Source: Dipteris shenzhenensis (lineage: Eukaryota; Polypodiophyta; Polypodiopsida; Gleicheniales). From it: a stretch of DNA of 64,000 nucleotides. The notes below the pieces were generated by a model that saw nothing but the letters and a program-made list of their open reading frames with translations, did no database searches and was not told the origin of the DNA. The translations under genes and the position numbers were made by a program. Below are positions 1 through 11,040 of this stretch, piece by piece. Location: assembly GCA_047967505.1 (NCBI GenBank), contig CM106539.1; one strand, given 5' to 3'. Within the stretch, counting starts at the first letter, position 1. Each line of letters opens with the position of its first letter.

Positions 1-835
1 ATAGCTTTTGTCAATAAAAGTATCAAAAATAATATCGACCCCGTTATCAATGGCATTATCAATGTCAATACATAAGCTTCAGATATCATGACCTTGTTTA
101 GATAATTCAAGTATTATGCATTCAATCAATGAGGGCAAAGTGGGGTACCTACTTGCTAACAAATCTAAATGCATTAAAATTTAGAAGCCTCCATAAATGC
201 ATCATAAAACCTGCATAAAATAAAATGTGAAATTTAGTCTCACTTGAGCACTCTACATATCCAGGGAAGTCATGGAATCCATGCATGGTCCACATCAATA
301 TTCACTTGATTTACAAAAATGACTATTTTTCATCGATTTTTCCCATAGATTTGGTAGTCCATCCAAATCTTGCAAATGTGCATAGTTTGCATCAACATAA
401 ATAAAATGTCAAATGTTGAGGTTTCGACCAATGCATGGTATTTTTTGAGGGGTTGCCATTACAATGCATTGAGTGCACTCCATTGACTTTCTCCCTGGAT
501 TTGGCTGTGTATATGAAACTCACAGTTTGGAGTGTGCATGTTCTGCATTAGTCGAGAAAAAAACATCGTATGTTTGAGTTCAATGAAGCATTTTTTGCCT
601 CTTCTCGGAAAAGGTGGTGTTCAAAAACACCATTTTATTTTAGTTGGAGAAAAAGTAAGAATGCAACACTAGTCCTTGATATTTTGTCGAGTGTGTAGAA
701 CTTGCAACCACGAAGCAATGGTCTGCAAAAAAAAGATAAAGGAAAAAGATCAATGTCATACCTTCCAAATATTTGTCAGTATTCAATCAAATTATCATTG
801 TGCAAGGAAAAAAAAGTCATGCTTTTCAAGTACCT
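1..835. other. AT-rich sequence left of the DUF7869-type gene
   Basis: No supported gene. A short hairpin, GGTGTTCAAAAACACC, occurs near 614-629; a related GTTTTTGAACACC string recurs at 15.25 and 15.42 kb. This may be 3' flank of the neighbouring minus-strand gene. Confidence 0.4.
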
Positions 836-3477
836 TCACTCCATTGTGGAGTCAGCATCAGAGTTGGAATCTGTTCTATGAGACAAACTGGATAAACCTT
901 GCTTGCGTGCAATGGTTGGTATCTTCACCTTGGTGGGGAGGTTGCTGCTCTTTGAGGAAACCTTCTTTGAGAGGATACTTTTTGGAATCCATGACCATAC
1001 AATAGCATCAACAGATTCCCAATGTGGAGGATCACCTTTATTGCACATCCAAATCTTGTTCCAACAATCTGCATAGACCTCCTCAATTTGTGCATTGTGT
1101 CTTTTGCATATAGGTGCCCAATATTATATGAAAACCTTCTTGAAATTTTTAGATTTATTATCCTTCTGTACATCAGTTTGAGCAATGCCTAGCCAAATTG
1201 GGTAAATTTTTTCTGCTGGTCGGACCAAAAGAGAGTATCATTTTTGTACATCAACCATTGGATCAAATGATTATTTTGGCTTTTTCCTTTGAGGTCCACA
1301 GTAGTGATCATTCAACTCTTCAATTCCTTGAAACTTGACATCGTTTTCATTATCAAGTACTTGCACACAATCAATATGTTGCATCTTTGGCCAAAATCTC
1401 TCGTACATGCCCTCTACACTATTGTTTGGTTTATCAAGCTCATCAATCATGTTCTTCTAGTACTTCACTACCGGCTTGTAAAACTTTGTGAAAGATGCTT
1501 CTGGACCTTGTAGGTGCACCTTTTTTTCCCAAAAGTGTACATACTCCTTGATACCAAATATCACATTTGAGTGATCCTTCACATACTCGAACATGGGTAC
1601 ACAAGGTGGCTCTCCACTTGGTAGCATTGGATGACCATCCGGATGTCTCTTCCACAACTCAATGCCACCTTCACTTGGTTGCCAATCTAATGATCATGGA
1701 TGCACTTTATATTGCATGATAGGAACTTCATTTCATATAAAGAACCGAAATTGGAGAGGCTTTGAGTGTCCCACTAAAGGATCTTGCCCATCGCATAGGC
1801 ATCCATCAATATAACTCTTGAAATCAGGGACTTCCGTTACCAACAATGGCATTGGACAAGACTCCTCACATTGTCTAAAAGTATCCATGAGATGTGCAAA
1901 TGTCATGTTTGGCTAGTTCTTAACCTCTCTGAAAACCTGCTGAACATTGCATCAATATCCTCATGTGTATGCCCAACCATCAAGAATCCCAATTGAATTG
2001 ACTTAAAAATTCCCTCGAGCAACAAGTAATGGTAGGTATGCAAACAAGTGCCTATTCTTGTTTTCAGAACCACAATTATCCAACTGCAACAATAGGTGTT
2101 CGGGCAGTTTCTTATAAGGACTTTCTTGATGGGAACTTCCAAGTCCAAGGTCTTTGAATGTTCCACCCACTGCCTCAAGATGAAGTTGTTGCTTGTCATT
2201 AGAAACATTGTGAGAATCTTCTCTTGAGGTTAGTGCATTTAGCAGAGCGTTGTCAAACCTTGGCATCCATCATGTACCAAATCTCCAAGTGCATGGTTAT
2301 CAAATCTTTCAAGATTTCTCAAACATAAAGCCAATGAACCAATTGTGAAGTTAGGGTTCGACGGCCACAAGGATAAAGAAAAGTGACCATAATGTCCTTG
2401 ACCATGTCCATGTGTTATCATGCCAATCAAAGCCACTGGGAGCTGAAAGGATTTGTTTGTGTCCTTTGAACGATTGCATAATCTAGGGATGGGTGTCTTC
2501 TTTTGGTCCATCTTATCATGGATAATGCACAAGTATGTCTGAGGATACATTTCAAAAAATCTGCGCCAAGTGTAGTACACAACTTTGTTGTAACATGTGC
2601 TTTCTTCTATCTTCCACCAACTTATTACGTTCATTTTGGCATTTTGTCGCTGCAAGCTGAGCCTTGATTGCACTACATAAACCACACTTAGAGAATTCAC
2701 TTGTTTTTGACAAAGTTACATGCTTGAATTTAGAGTTCCATATGCAGTTGAATGTGGAAGTTGACATCTCCTTACAACCCAAACTATGTTTTAACTGTCA
2801 TAGAGAATATCAACCTGCTTGTATACATCCGGTATCACCAATTGTGTTTCCCTTGATCCATCCTGAAGTGTTCTACTTTTGTGTGGCATACGCTCAGAAT
2901 TGTTATCCACAAAATCTTGGATTATGGCTCTACCTAGTTCTGTGTGGTCCCAACCTCTCTGCACGATTCCTTTATTACCATGCATGCACCTTCATATACC
3001 AATTTCAAATTGCTCCCTGTATCGATAAAATGTTGTTTTTGGAATACCATGCATTTCATACCATGCTCTACAACAAACTTGAATACCATTCAATGAAAAG
3101 ACATATTTGAACTGCCCATTGTCATCTTTTCGACAAGCAACCCCAAGAGTGTCATATACATAATTGGTGCAAGCCTCCAAACTTTGGCCCCAATACTCTA
3201 TGCATAATTTGGATATTATTGGACGATTGGCAAATTGACAACAATTTTGTTTACAACAATCAATCATAGATACTTTTGTGACTGCATCCCTTGTGAGTCT
3301 AGATGATGCTAATGGCATGCCATGTTTTTTAGCTTTCCTCTTTATCATGCAGTAACGCCTCTTTTTTGTGGATTTTTCATTTGGGTCCTCATCTTCCATG
3401 TGCTTTTGCCCAGAACCACTTGGAAAATTCATGGTGTCATCGATACTTAATGAAGTTCCATCTAAAAAGGTTATTTG
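836..3477 (-). pseudogene. DUF7869-type gene, central and C-terminal part
   Basis: It starts with ITFLDGTSLSIDDTMNFPSG at the copia junction, then a Cys-rich segment (DCCKQNCC), an HTH-like stretch, SSTFNCIW with SEFSKCGLC, the HDKMDQ box near 2510, QLDNCGSENKNR near 2070, VGHTHEDID near 1965, a DFKSYIDGC/GHSKP segment (about 1830-1760), LWKRHPDGHP (about 1650) and a C-terminal tail to the stop at 836 (PPHWESVDAIVWSW). Adjoining segments alternate between frames or contain in-frame stops, so no long product can be made. Confidence 0.7.
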
Positions 3478-4181
3478 TGTTAGATATCAATGCTCCACTC
3501 TCGTGCAACTACGCGGGAACCAACTAACTCTACTTGTAAGCCCCCCATATGAGGAGAAGGCATTTGAGTAGCTCGGTTATCCGGTAGGTCCTGGTTTGGA
3601 CACCAAATGGAGGCCATGTGTGGCCTGATGGCTAGATGGCTTCAAATAGAGTTGGCACACCGCCAACTAGGCTACATGCAAGTGCGGGAAGGCATCCCAT
3701 GACTGACCACATTGAGGGTAGACGGAGCATCTCCTGGGGCAGCCCACTCTCGAGTTGCGGGGCCCGTTTGGAGCCTCAGATGATCCCGAATGGCTCTGGG
3801 CCGAATGGTAACTATAGGTTAGTTGCTTTGTTTTGCACACCAGTTCTATTGTGTGGTCGATGGCCTATTTCGGAACCGACCCCCAGTCGACCATTTGGGT
3901 GAACTGGGTCGGTCACCCAATTGAGCCTAACCGACTACGATTGGTGGCTATATAAGAACAAGCCCATGAAGCCCATTCCTTAGCATCCAGTCTCCATCTT
4001 CTACTGTTTCCAGCATGCCATCGAAGCTTCTTTCACAAGAGTGCATGGTTGGGAGGCAGCGCCATCTATTGTATCAGTTCTATAGTAATCAAATTTATGA
4101 TTCTCCATACTACTTGTTTTTCTCTCTTGCATACGAGATCCTGTTATTTATTGAGCACAGACGTCATATTATTTTCTTACA
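3478..4181 (+). repeat. 5' LTR of copia element 1
   Basis: 704 bp, TGTTAGATATC...TTCTTACA. It is closely similar to the LTR at 8248-8956 and, inverted, to those at 43924-44571 and 47049-47762. Confidence 0.93.
3949..3956 (+). promoter_or_regulatory. TATA box in the 5' LTR of element 1
   Basis: TATATAAG about 230 bp before the LTR end. It is conserved at 8698-8705 in the 3' LTR and in inverted form in the element 3 LTRs, so it is the probable core promoter of the family. Confidence 0.6.
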
Positions 4182-4195
4182 TGGTATCAAAGCTT
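4182..4195 (+). promoter_or_regulatory. Primer binding site of element 1
   Basis: TGGTATCAAAGCTT directly abuts the LTR. It matches the plant copia initiator-tRNA-Met type site (TGGTATCAGAGC) with one change. Confidence 0.8.
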
Positions 4196-4251
4196 GGACT
4201 CTAGCAAGAAGATTTGGTAGTGTGTTTCTGTTTGCAAGCAGATTGTGAGAG

Positions 4252-5167
4252 ATGGCCCAGCCCGCAAGACTGCGAATCCCACCATTCGGCAAAAGCAAAA
4301 AGTTAGACGGCTCTAATTATCCACTCTGGAAGTTCAAGATGAAGACCATCCTAAGCGCATACGAGCTTTGGGATATTGCTACTAGGGTGGACGTGAGGCC
4401 GGTTGCAAGACCGGATCCAGCCAATGCAAGACAACAGATAGTACCAACTACGGATGAGATTCTCATGTGGACAAGAAGAAATGCAGATGCGCTGTGTTTT
4501 ATTGTCTGCAGTGTAAGTGATTCCATCATGGTGTTAATTCAGCATGTCACCACAGCGGGCATGGATGGTCTTGAAAAATCAGTACGAGACCACAAATTAG
4601 ATGCAAATTCAAAATCTAGAGACTCAACTCGCGAGCAAGAAATTTTCTGAGTCTGAAGCGGCAGAGAAGTTCATCATCAGGGTGAAGATTCTACGCGATC
4701 AGATGACTGCGATTGGCATCATCATCACCAGTGAGAATTTAGCACGGAGGTGCATACAGATTCTCCCACCAAAGTACGATGGTCTTGTTACGGCGCTGAA
4801 TATGCAGAACAGAAATCCGCCCCTCAACTTTGAGGATTTCAACGCAATGCTTCTGGAGGAGGAGATGCGTCAAAAGACGAGGACTGGAGAAGATTCGGCT
4901 TTCTGGACCGGATCAAAGAAAGGTAAGGATAAGGACTCTGGTAACCCATCTTCTTTTGATGATAAAAAGAGAAAGAAGAAGATCAAGTGCTTCTATTGCA
5001 ACAAGGCAGGGCACAAGCAGAATGAGTGCCAGAAGAAGATTGCATATGAGAAGAACGAAGTAAAGAAAGAGTCCAGCAACAGCACGCAGGTAGTACCAGT
5101 AGAGCTGTTCATCGCAATTGAGGATATTTGCATGGAGGTAGTTCATATACCTGCGGATGAACCTTAG
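4252..5167 (+). pseudogene. gag: copia gag, element 1
   Basis: The first true ATG (4252) opens MAQPARLRIPPFGKSKKLDG and reads the UBN2-type gag core (NYPLWKFKMKTIL). A frameshift near 4590-4610 moves to a second frame (4601-5167) with QIQNLETQLASKKF, LRDQM and a zinc knuckle CFYCNKAGHKQNEC (CX2CX4HX4C, about 4990-5030). Gag coats the RNA and forms the cytoplasmic particle. A TAG at 5165-5167 separates it from the protease; this position would be inside a continuous gag-pol frame in intact relatives. Broken by the frameshift and stop. Confidence 0.85.
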
Positions 5168-6370
5168 ATCATTGACAGTGGTGCATCACGCCACATGACC
5201 AGTCGGAAGGATTGGTATACCTCTCTATAGTTGGCGGGGAATGACATCCTAGTAGCAGTCGGCAATGATGCAAAATGTCCAGCAAAAGGAAAAGGTACGA
5301 TTGCTCTGAAGTCAGATGGAGTTGTAAAACAGTTGTTTGATGTTCTTTATGTGCTAGATATCAAGAGGAACTTGTTGTCCATTTTTGCAATCATGGATCG
5401 GGACCTCAAAGTTCACTTCGATAAGAATGGCGCACAGATTATGGATCTTCAAGGGAAGGTCATTGGTAAAGGTACACGGTGCAACAACATCTATGAACTC
5501 TCAGCTTTCAGTGCTCGAGCCGATGTGAAGAACACTAAGCTGTGGCATGAGAGGTTTGGTCATCTAAACCTTAGTTCTTTGAAGGAGATGCATAAAAGTG
5601 GAATGATTGCAGACCTACCAGAAATTTCAGATCTTGAAACTTGCATGATGGGCAAGCAGCATCGGCAGCCCCTTCCTAAAGAGGCCAGTAGGGCAAAGGC
5701 TCCTCTCGAGCTCGTTCACACGGACCTCTGCAAAAAGATGGAGACAGAAGCTTTGGGTGGTTCCTACTACTTCATGACGCTGATCGACGACTACAGTAGA
5801 AGGATATGGATATACTTCCTGAAGACTAAAGATGAGGCATTTAGTAGGTTCAAGGAATGGCATGTAATGGTCGAGAAAGAATCGGGGAGGAAGGTGAAGA
5901 AGTTGAGATCAGACAGAGGTGGAGAATTCACATCGACTGAATTCGGAAGTTACTGCAAAAGTCACGGGATCAAGAGGCAGAAACCCCCGCCACATACATC
6001 ACAGCAAAATGGAGTAGCAGAGCGCAAGATGCGTGTCATCTGCAAAATGGGCCGGAGTATGATGAAAGGGAAAGATTTGCCAAAGACTTTATGGGTTGAA
6101 GCATGTAACACTACAGTTTACATTCTGAATTGTAGCTACACAAAGGCTGTGAATGGGATGACTCCACTGTAGGCCTTTTCTAGTAAGAAACCTTCAGCTG
6201 CACATTTCAGAGTTTTTGGATGTGACTATTTTGTGCATGTCCCTGATGCTACCAGGACCAAATGGGAACTGAAGAGCCGGAAGTGTATTTTCTTGGGCTA
6301 TAGTGAAGAGGCGAAGGGTTACCATCTCTATAACCCTATTACCAAGAAGGTAATTGTAAGACGCGATGTG
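5168..6370 (+). pseudogene. pol: copia protease and integrase, element 1
   Basis: The protease motif IIDSGASRHMT (about 5168-5200) follows the gag stop. After a further TAG at 5228-5230, the frame is open from 5231 to 6172 (313 codons). The integrase begins with the HERFGHL zinc-binding part, but the usual paired CxxC is reduced to one Cys (ETCMMGKQ). The catalytic core shows HTDLC, IDDYSR, SDRGGEF and PHTSQQNGVAERK (DDE). After a stop at 6172 it continues as FGCDYFVHVPDATRTKW and KCIFLGYSEEAKGY, the usual copia integrase C-terminal region. Inactive because of stops. Confidence 0.88.
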
Positions 6371-8217
6371 GTCTTCTCAAAACAGCTGCATCAATTGGAG
6401 GAGGATGCTTCCTTCCCAGACAACCAAGACCAGGATATCCATCCAATACCGCCACCAATAGCAGACCGAACTCCCCCAACGGTGCTTGGGAGGATTCAAG
6501 ATAAAGAAGATGAAGAAGAGCCTGCAAAACCACAACGGCAATGGCCATTCCTGAAGTGGGTAAAACAGCTTTTGGACAGTAGAGAACCTCCAACCATTGA
6601 GGAGAAACCATCCGAACATCGCCGGTCCAAGAGATTAGAGAAGCAAAGAAGGGTGCAGCAACACTTGGTCAACTACGCGTTGATGACAGAGGTGATCCGT
6701 GCTGAAGAACCCAAGTGTCTTAAAGAGGCACAGGGTGATGATAGGTGGATGGAGGCTATGCAGTCAGAGTATGGCTCCACAATGAAGAACAACACTTGGG
6801 ACCTTGTGGATCGACCACCAAAACACAAGGTAATTGAAACCAAGTGGGTGTACAAGACCAAGTACAAGTCCAACGGCACGTTGGATAAGTACAAGCTCAG
6901 CTCGTGGCAAAAATATTCACATAGGTACATGGTTTTGATTATCAGGATACTTTTGCTCCCACAGCTCGACTAACCACAATTCGCAGTGTTTTGGCTTTAG
7001 CTGCCCAGGGAAGTTGGCTCGTGTTTCAGATGGATGTAAAATCCACATTTTTGAATGGAGATCTCAAGGAGGAGGTATATGTGGAACAATCACTAGGTTT
7101 TGAGATCCCCGATTTAGAAGGTAAAGTCTGCAAACTGAAGAACGCACTTTACGGGCTGAAACAGGCCCCACGAGCGTGGTACCAACGCACTTTCTGCAAA
7201 ATGGGTTCAGGTGGAGCCCATCTAATGCAAATATGTATATCTTCAGAGAAGGAGGCAAGTGTATGATCGTGGTCCTTTATGTGGACGACCTTGTCATAAT
7301 AGGGAACCATGAAGAGAAGATCTCGTAGATGAAGCATTTGCTAGGAAGAGAGTTTGAAATGACAGACCTCAGACTGATGCATTTCTATTTGGGGATTGAA
7401 GTTTGGCAGGAGCCAAAACAGATCTTCATTTCACAACTGAAGTATGCTAGAGAGATACTGAAGGCATTTGGCATGGCTGAGTGCAAGACAGTTGGTACCC
7501 CTATGGAGGTTGACGTGAAGCTCTCGAATAAGGATTCATCAACACTGGTGGACAAAGCGAAGTATAGAAGGCTTGTGGGTAGTTTGATTTAATTGTGCAA
7601 CACACGGCCAGACATCAGTTTTGCGACTGCTGTACTAAGCAAGTTTTCCAACAAGCCCCAGGAGAACCATTGGAGGGCAGTGATGTAGGTGCTGGAATAC
7701 ATCAAAGGCATACTTAATTATGGCATCACCTATACCAAGGGCAACATCTTGACCAGATTTTGTGACTCGGATTGGGTAGGAGACGTGGACAGCAGGAGAT
7801 CAGTGATAGGTTATTGTTTCTCACTTGGATCTAGAGCTGTGTCATGGGTCAGCAAGAAGCAACGTACAGTTGCTCTTTCTTCTAGTGAGGCTGAGTACAA
7901 ATTTGCATGGTTTGCTTCTTGCGAGGCAGTGTGGTTGAGGAGGATTTTAGGGGACATGGGTGCAGTGTAGAACAAGCCTATGCAGTTATAATGTGACAAT
8001 CAGAGTTGCATGGCGATTGCAAAGAACCTTGTGTTCCATGCTCACACAAAACACCTTGAGATTCAATCACTTTGTAGGCGAGCTCATCATGGATGGAGAA
8101 GTCGACTTGGTGTACTACCTGACTACAGAGAATGCTGCGGACATCTTCACGAAGGCTCTTGGAAGAGACTTGCTAGAGAGGCATCTTCATCGACTTGGCA
8201 TTGGGCCGAAAAAGTAA
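6371..8217 (+). pseudogene. pol: copia reverse transcriptase and RNase H, element 1
   Basis: A spacer of about 350 bp rich in P, E and K leads to EAMQSEYGSTMKNNTWDL and KWVYKTKYKSNGTLDKYK, the copia RT start. Then come FQMDVKSTFLNGDLKEEV, ALYGLKQAPRAWYQR and the catalytic VVLYVDDLVI (about 7266-7297), in three frames separated by indels near 6895, 6970 and 7190. RNase H follows with [43 protein letters not shown] and, past two stops near 7968-7990, NQSCMAIAKN and ENAADIFTKALGRD to the stop at 8215-8217. Confidence 0.9.
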
Positions 8218-8238
8218 GTTCACTTGTGGGTGGACATT

Positions 8239-8247
8239 GAGGGGGGG
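8239..8247 (+). promoter_or_regulatory. Polypurine tract of element 1
   Basis: GAGGGGGGG immediately before the 3' LTR: the plus-strand priming site. The same tract, inverted (CCCCCCCTC), adjoins the element 3 LTR at 44572-44580. Confidence 0.75.
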
Positions 8248-8956
8248 CGTTAGATATCAATGCTCCACTCTCATGTAACTACGCAGGAACTAGCTAACTC
8301 TACTTGTAAGCCCCCCATATGAGGAGAAGGCATTTGAGTAGCTCGGTTATCTGGTAGGTCCTGGTTTGGACACTAGATGGGGGCAATGTGTGGCCTGATG
8401 GTTGGATGGCTTCAGATAGAGTTGGCACACCGCCAACTAGGCTACATGCAAGTGCGGGAAGGCATCCCATGACTGACCGCATTTAGGGTAGACGGAGCAT
8501 TTCTCGGGGCAGCCCACTCTCAGCTTGCGGGGCCCGTTTGGAGCCTCAGATGATCTCGAATTGCTCTGGGCTGAACGGAGACCGTAGGTGTGTTGCTCTA
8601 TTTTGCACACCAGTTCTATCGTGTGGTCGGTGGCCTATTTCGAGACCGACCCCCAATCAACCGTTTTGGGTAGATTGGGGCGACTACGACTGGTGGCTAT
8701 ATAAGAGCAAGCTCGTGAAGCCCATTTCATCACTGGCTACAGCAACCCTGATTCCTTAGCATCCAGCCTCTGTCTTCTACTGTTTCTAGCACGCCATCAA
8801 ATCTTCTTTCATAGGAGCACACAGTTGGGAGGTAGTGCCATCTATTGTATCAGTTCTACAATAAGCAAATTTTTGATTCTCCATACTATCTGTTTTCTCT
8901 CTTGCATAAAAGATCCTGTTATCTGTTGAGCACAGACGTTGTATTATTTTCTTACA
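8248..8956 (+). repeat. 3' LTR of copia element 1
   Basis: 709 bp. It starts CGTTAGATATC, so the terminal TG has decayed to CG, and ends CTTACA. Many substitutions separate it from the 5' LTR, so the insertion is not recent. Confidence 0.92.
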
Positions 8957-9145
8957 AATTGTGCAATGGGCGATTTTATTAAGTGGATAGTATCGATGCC
9001 TGATACATCACTATGATACTTTTCAATTCCCACACCTAGATTACCTTCACCAAGCATCTCAAAATTTATAGGTTCAAATGGGTAGACATACAAAACAACA
9101 CCCTCAGCAATGCTCTTGGTTTTTTGCTCATCCCATATTAAAACT
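8957..9145 (-). pseudogene. DUF7869-type gene, segment between the two LTR insertions
   Basis: About 60 codons open on the minus strand (VLIWDEQKTKSIAEG through IDTIHLIKSPIAQ). Removing each LTR element plus one target-site copy puts this segment in the same frame as both neighbours: ...SWKDKK joins VLIWDE on one side, and ...SPIAQ joins ITFLDGTSLSIDD on the other. The continuity is read directly from the sequence and is the main evidence that all three pieces were one gene. Confidence 0.75.
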
Positions 9146-9433
9146 TGTTGGGATATCTCAAGGTGTATGCCTCAAGCACACCTTGGTTTCTATGTGTGAG
9201 TGCTAGAGGCACAGTTAGGTGCCCATAAGCATAGTTAGGTGGTGGAAAGCCACATAGGATGATTGAGAGAATCTAGGAGCAGATTGAGGAGATGTTTTTG
9301 GAGCTCTGAAGTCATCAGTGATGTCAGTGAGCATGTAAGAGGTGCCTACATAAGGACCTCACTCTTCTTCATTCCATAATGCAAGTATTCTGAATTTGTG
9401 TCCACTCTAATCTTTCCTTTCAGTTTACCAACA
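9146..9433 (+). repeat. LTR of the mini element
   Basis: 288 bp with TG...CA ends and the 5-mer AAACT before it. Its last 23 bp recur at 9844-9866. Confidence 0.82.
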
Positions 9434-9866
9434 TGGTATTAGAGCCCTTTGATCCCCCTTGAGCCCATTTCTGCCACATCATCATCTTCTTCTCCATCTT
9501 CTTCTTCACCATCTCTTCCTCTTCTTCCCAAAATTTGCTTAAGCATGTTCTCCCTCAGTTCTCTGCTAGTCTCCAAGCCCTTCCTGCTGGAGATACCCCT
9601 CGTTTGGGCGAGAACCTCCACCTGCAAGCAATTGAAAAAAAAAGTCTCTGCTGGCTCCATTCTCCAAACAGCGCATTTTTTCGTCATTCTTCTATTGCCA
9701 AATACTCCCTGCTTGCTATGCCATTGTTCGAGCCCTCTTAGAAGTAGATGGGCGACCTCAAGACAAACATTTTGAGTCATTTTTCAGCTCATTTGGTTCA
9801 GTAATGAAGGAGAAATCGTCAAAACTCAGGTTCAACCTGCAGCTCTTTCCTTTCAGTTTACCAACA
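9146..9866 (+). mobile_element. 721-bp mini LTR element (TRIM-like deletion derivative)
   Basis: A 288-bp LTR (9146-9433, TGTTGGGATATC...TTACCAACA) is followed by a primer site TGGTATTAGAGCCC. The right end keeps only the last 23 bp of a second LTR (9844-9866, identical to 9411-9433). Perfect 5-bp target duplications AAACT flank it (9141-9145 and 9867-9871). The interior (9434-9843) is Ser- and CT-rich without a recognisable gag or pol. It sits in the reading frame of the DUF7869-type gene, which resumes across the site. Either a non-autonomous element or one that lost its coding region and most of its 3' LTR. Confidence 0.85.
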
Positions 9867-10315
9867 AAACTTTCTTGTCCTTCCATGATTCTCGAGTGGA
9901 AAACTCATCATATTCACATAGAGGTTCAACATCAATGGTATCTGATGTTATATCATTCATTCGTAACAATAGCTCCATTGACATTGTCCACACAACTCAT
10001 TGATCATGCTTTCCAACGAACAACACTACCCAAAGCCTCATAGACTAAGAATGCATCCATTGTAGGAAATGGAAGAAGTGCACTTTCATCCATACAAATA
10101 TCGATCGCCACGGATACATTGTTTTCTCCCAAGGGCACACCTTGGCACATGTCATCATGTGATGTAGAGAATATTGTCCCAATCGCAACAATCTTTCCAC
10201 TGACAAGCAAGTTGACTTTAACCCCCAGTTTCAATGTGGCACCTTTATACATAGCATTCGTTATAGTTGAATATTGATATCTGATGGTTTGACTAGGATG
10301 AAAATGCTTTACAAG
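9867..10315 (-). pseudogene. N-terminal part of the DUF7869-type gene (DUF8039-like)
   Basis: The open frame reads MYKGATLKLGVKVNLL from 10252, and upstream codons continue to about 10315, so the true start may lie further right and be lost in the repeat array. The stretch GVPLGENNVSVAIDI followed by LPFPTMDAFLVYEALGS resembles the DUF8039 pattern (PLG...V.V...LP.P......EA.G) found in plant transposon-like proteins. A frameshift near 10010 moves the reading into a second frame that ends in ESWKDKK at the mini-LTR insertion site. The domain call is pattern-based. Confidence 0.5.
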
Positions 10316-10321
10316 ATTTCA

Positions 10322-11040
10322 TTGCATGACCAAATCTTCTTAGACCTTGGTGCTTTGAATTTTAGCCAGCAAAATCTGGCTACATGGCCAAATCTTCACA
10401 AACCATGGTGCTTTGAAAGGGAGATAGCAAGATTTGTCCACACAACCAAATCTCCTAAGACACTGGTGCTTTCAAGAAGCCATCAAGATTTATCCCCACA
10501 ACCAAATCTACTTAGACCTTGGTGGTTTGAAAGAAGCCAAATCTCCACATACCCTGGTGCTTTCAAAGAAGCCCACAAGATTTGGCCACATGGTCAAATC
10601 TCCCCAGACCCTGGTGCTTTGAAAGGAGCCAACAAGATTTACCCACATGGACAAATCTCCTAAGACACTAGTGCTTTGAAAGAAGCAATAAGATTTGGCC
10701 ACACGGCCAAATCTACTCAGGCCTTGGTGCTCTCAAAGAAGCTAGCAAGATTTGGATGCACGGCCAAATCCTTCAAGACCTTGGTGACTTCTTTCCTTTC
10801 AAACTTGGGGAGATTTGTTCGTGTGGCCAAATCTGGTAGGCTTCTTTCAAAGCACTAGGGTATGGGGAGTTCCATGCAACCAAATCTTGTGTGCTTCTTT
10901 CAAATCACTAGGTTCTGGAAGATTTGGCCATGTGACCAAATCTTTCAAAGCACTAGGGTTTGGGAAAATTTTTCCGTGCCGCCAAATGTTGCTACCTTCT
11001 TTCAAATCAGTAGGAAGATTTGGCCACATGGCCAAATCTT
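10322..11040. repeat. Degenerate tandem array with palindromic AGATTTGGCC/GGCCAAATCT core
   Basis: About a dozen diverged units of roughly 50-65 bp. Each pairs AAGATTTGGCCACA with TGGCCAAATCT and a linker such as AGACCTTGGTGCTTTGAAAGAAGC. From about 10800 the linker appears in opposite orientation (CTTCTTTCAAAGCACTAGGG), so the array contains an internal inversion point. Short ORFs through it are repeats in translation, not genes. Related motifs occur at 12635-12653 and 61.3-62.2 kb. Confidence 0.85.

Larger units (their letters stand above)
3478..8956 (+). mobile_element. Ty1/copia LTR retrotransposon, element 1 (5.48 kb)
   Basis: Two LTRs of about 705 bp flank gag and pol in copia order (gag, protease, integrase, RT, RNase H). 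The 5' LTR opens TGTTAGATATC and closes CTTACA; a tRNA-Met-type primer site (TGGTATCAAAGC) follows, and a polypurine tract precedes the 3' LTR. The flanking 5-mers are ATTTG (3473-3477) and AATTG (8957-8961), a target duplication with one mismatch. The reading frame of the DUF7869-type gene resumes exactly across the site. Several stops and frameshifts make it non-autonomous. An internally deleted relative lies inverted at 43924-47762. Confidence 0.95.
836..10315 (-). pseudogene. DUF7869-type transposon-like gene, broken by two LTR insertions
   Basis: Read on the minus strand, one protein can be followed from about 10315 to 836 once the LTR elements at 3478-8956 and 9146-9866 are set aside; the remainder is about 3.27 kb, or about 1,090 codons. 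Landmarks in order: a PLGENN/VYEALGS region resembling DUF8039, a CRAWYEMHGIPKTTFYRY helix-turn-helix-like stretch, MPHKSR, HDKMDQKKTPIP, LQLDNCGSENKNR, VGHTHEDIDAMFSR, VPDFKSYI, GHSKP and WKRHPDGHP. The VGHTHEDID core is typical of the uncharacterised DUF7869 family, which is widespread in plants and other eukaryotes and often repetitive. The spaced D (HDKMD), D (QLDN) and HEDID could be an RNase H-like triad, which is inference. In-frame stops (near 2992, 1745 and 1690) and frameshifts (near 2785, 2030, 1910 and 10010) show it is dead. Confidence 0.75.

Noticed and set aside
10322-11040. Regularly spaced palindromes suggesting a CRISPR array
   Set aside because: Units are degenerate with no constant repeat and no unique equal-length spacers, orientation changes within the array, and the setting is a plant nuclear genome.
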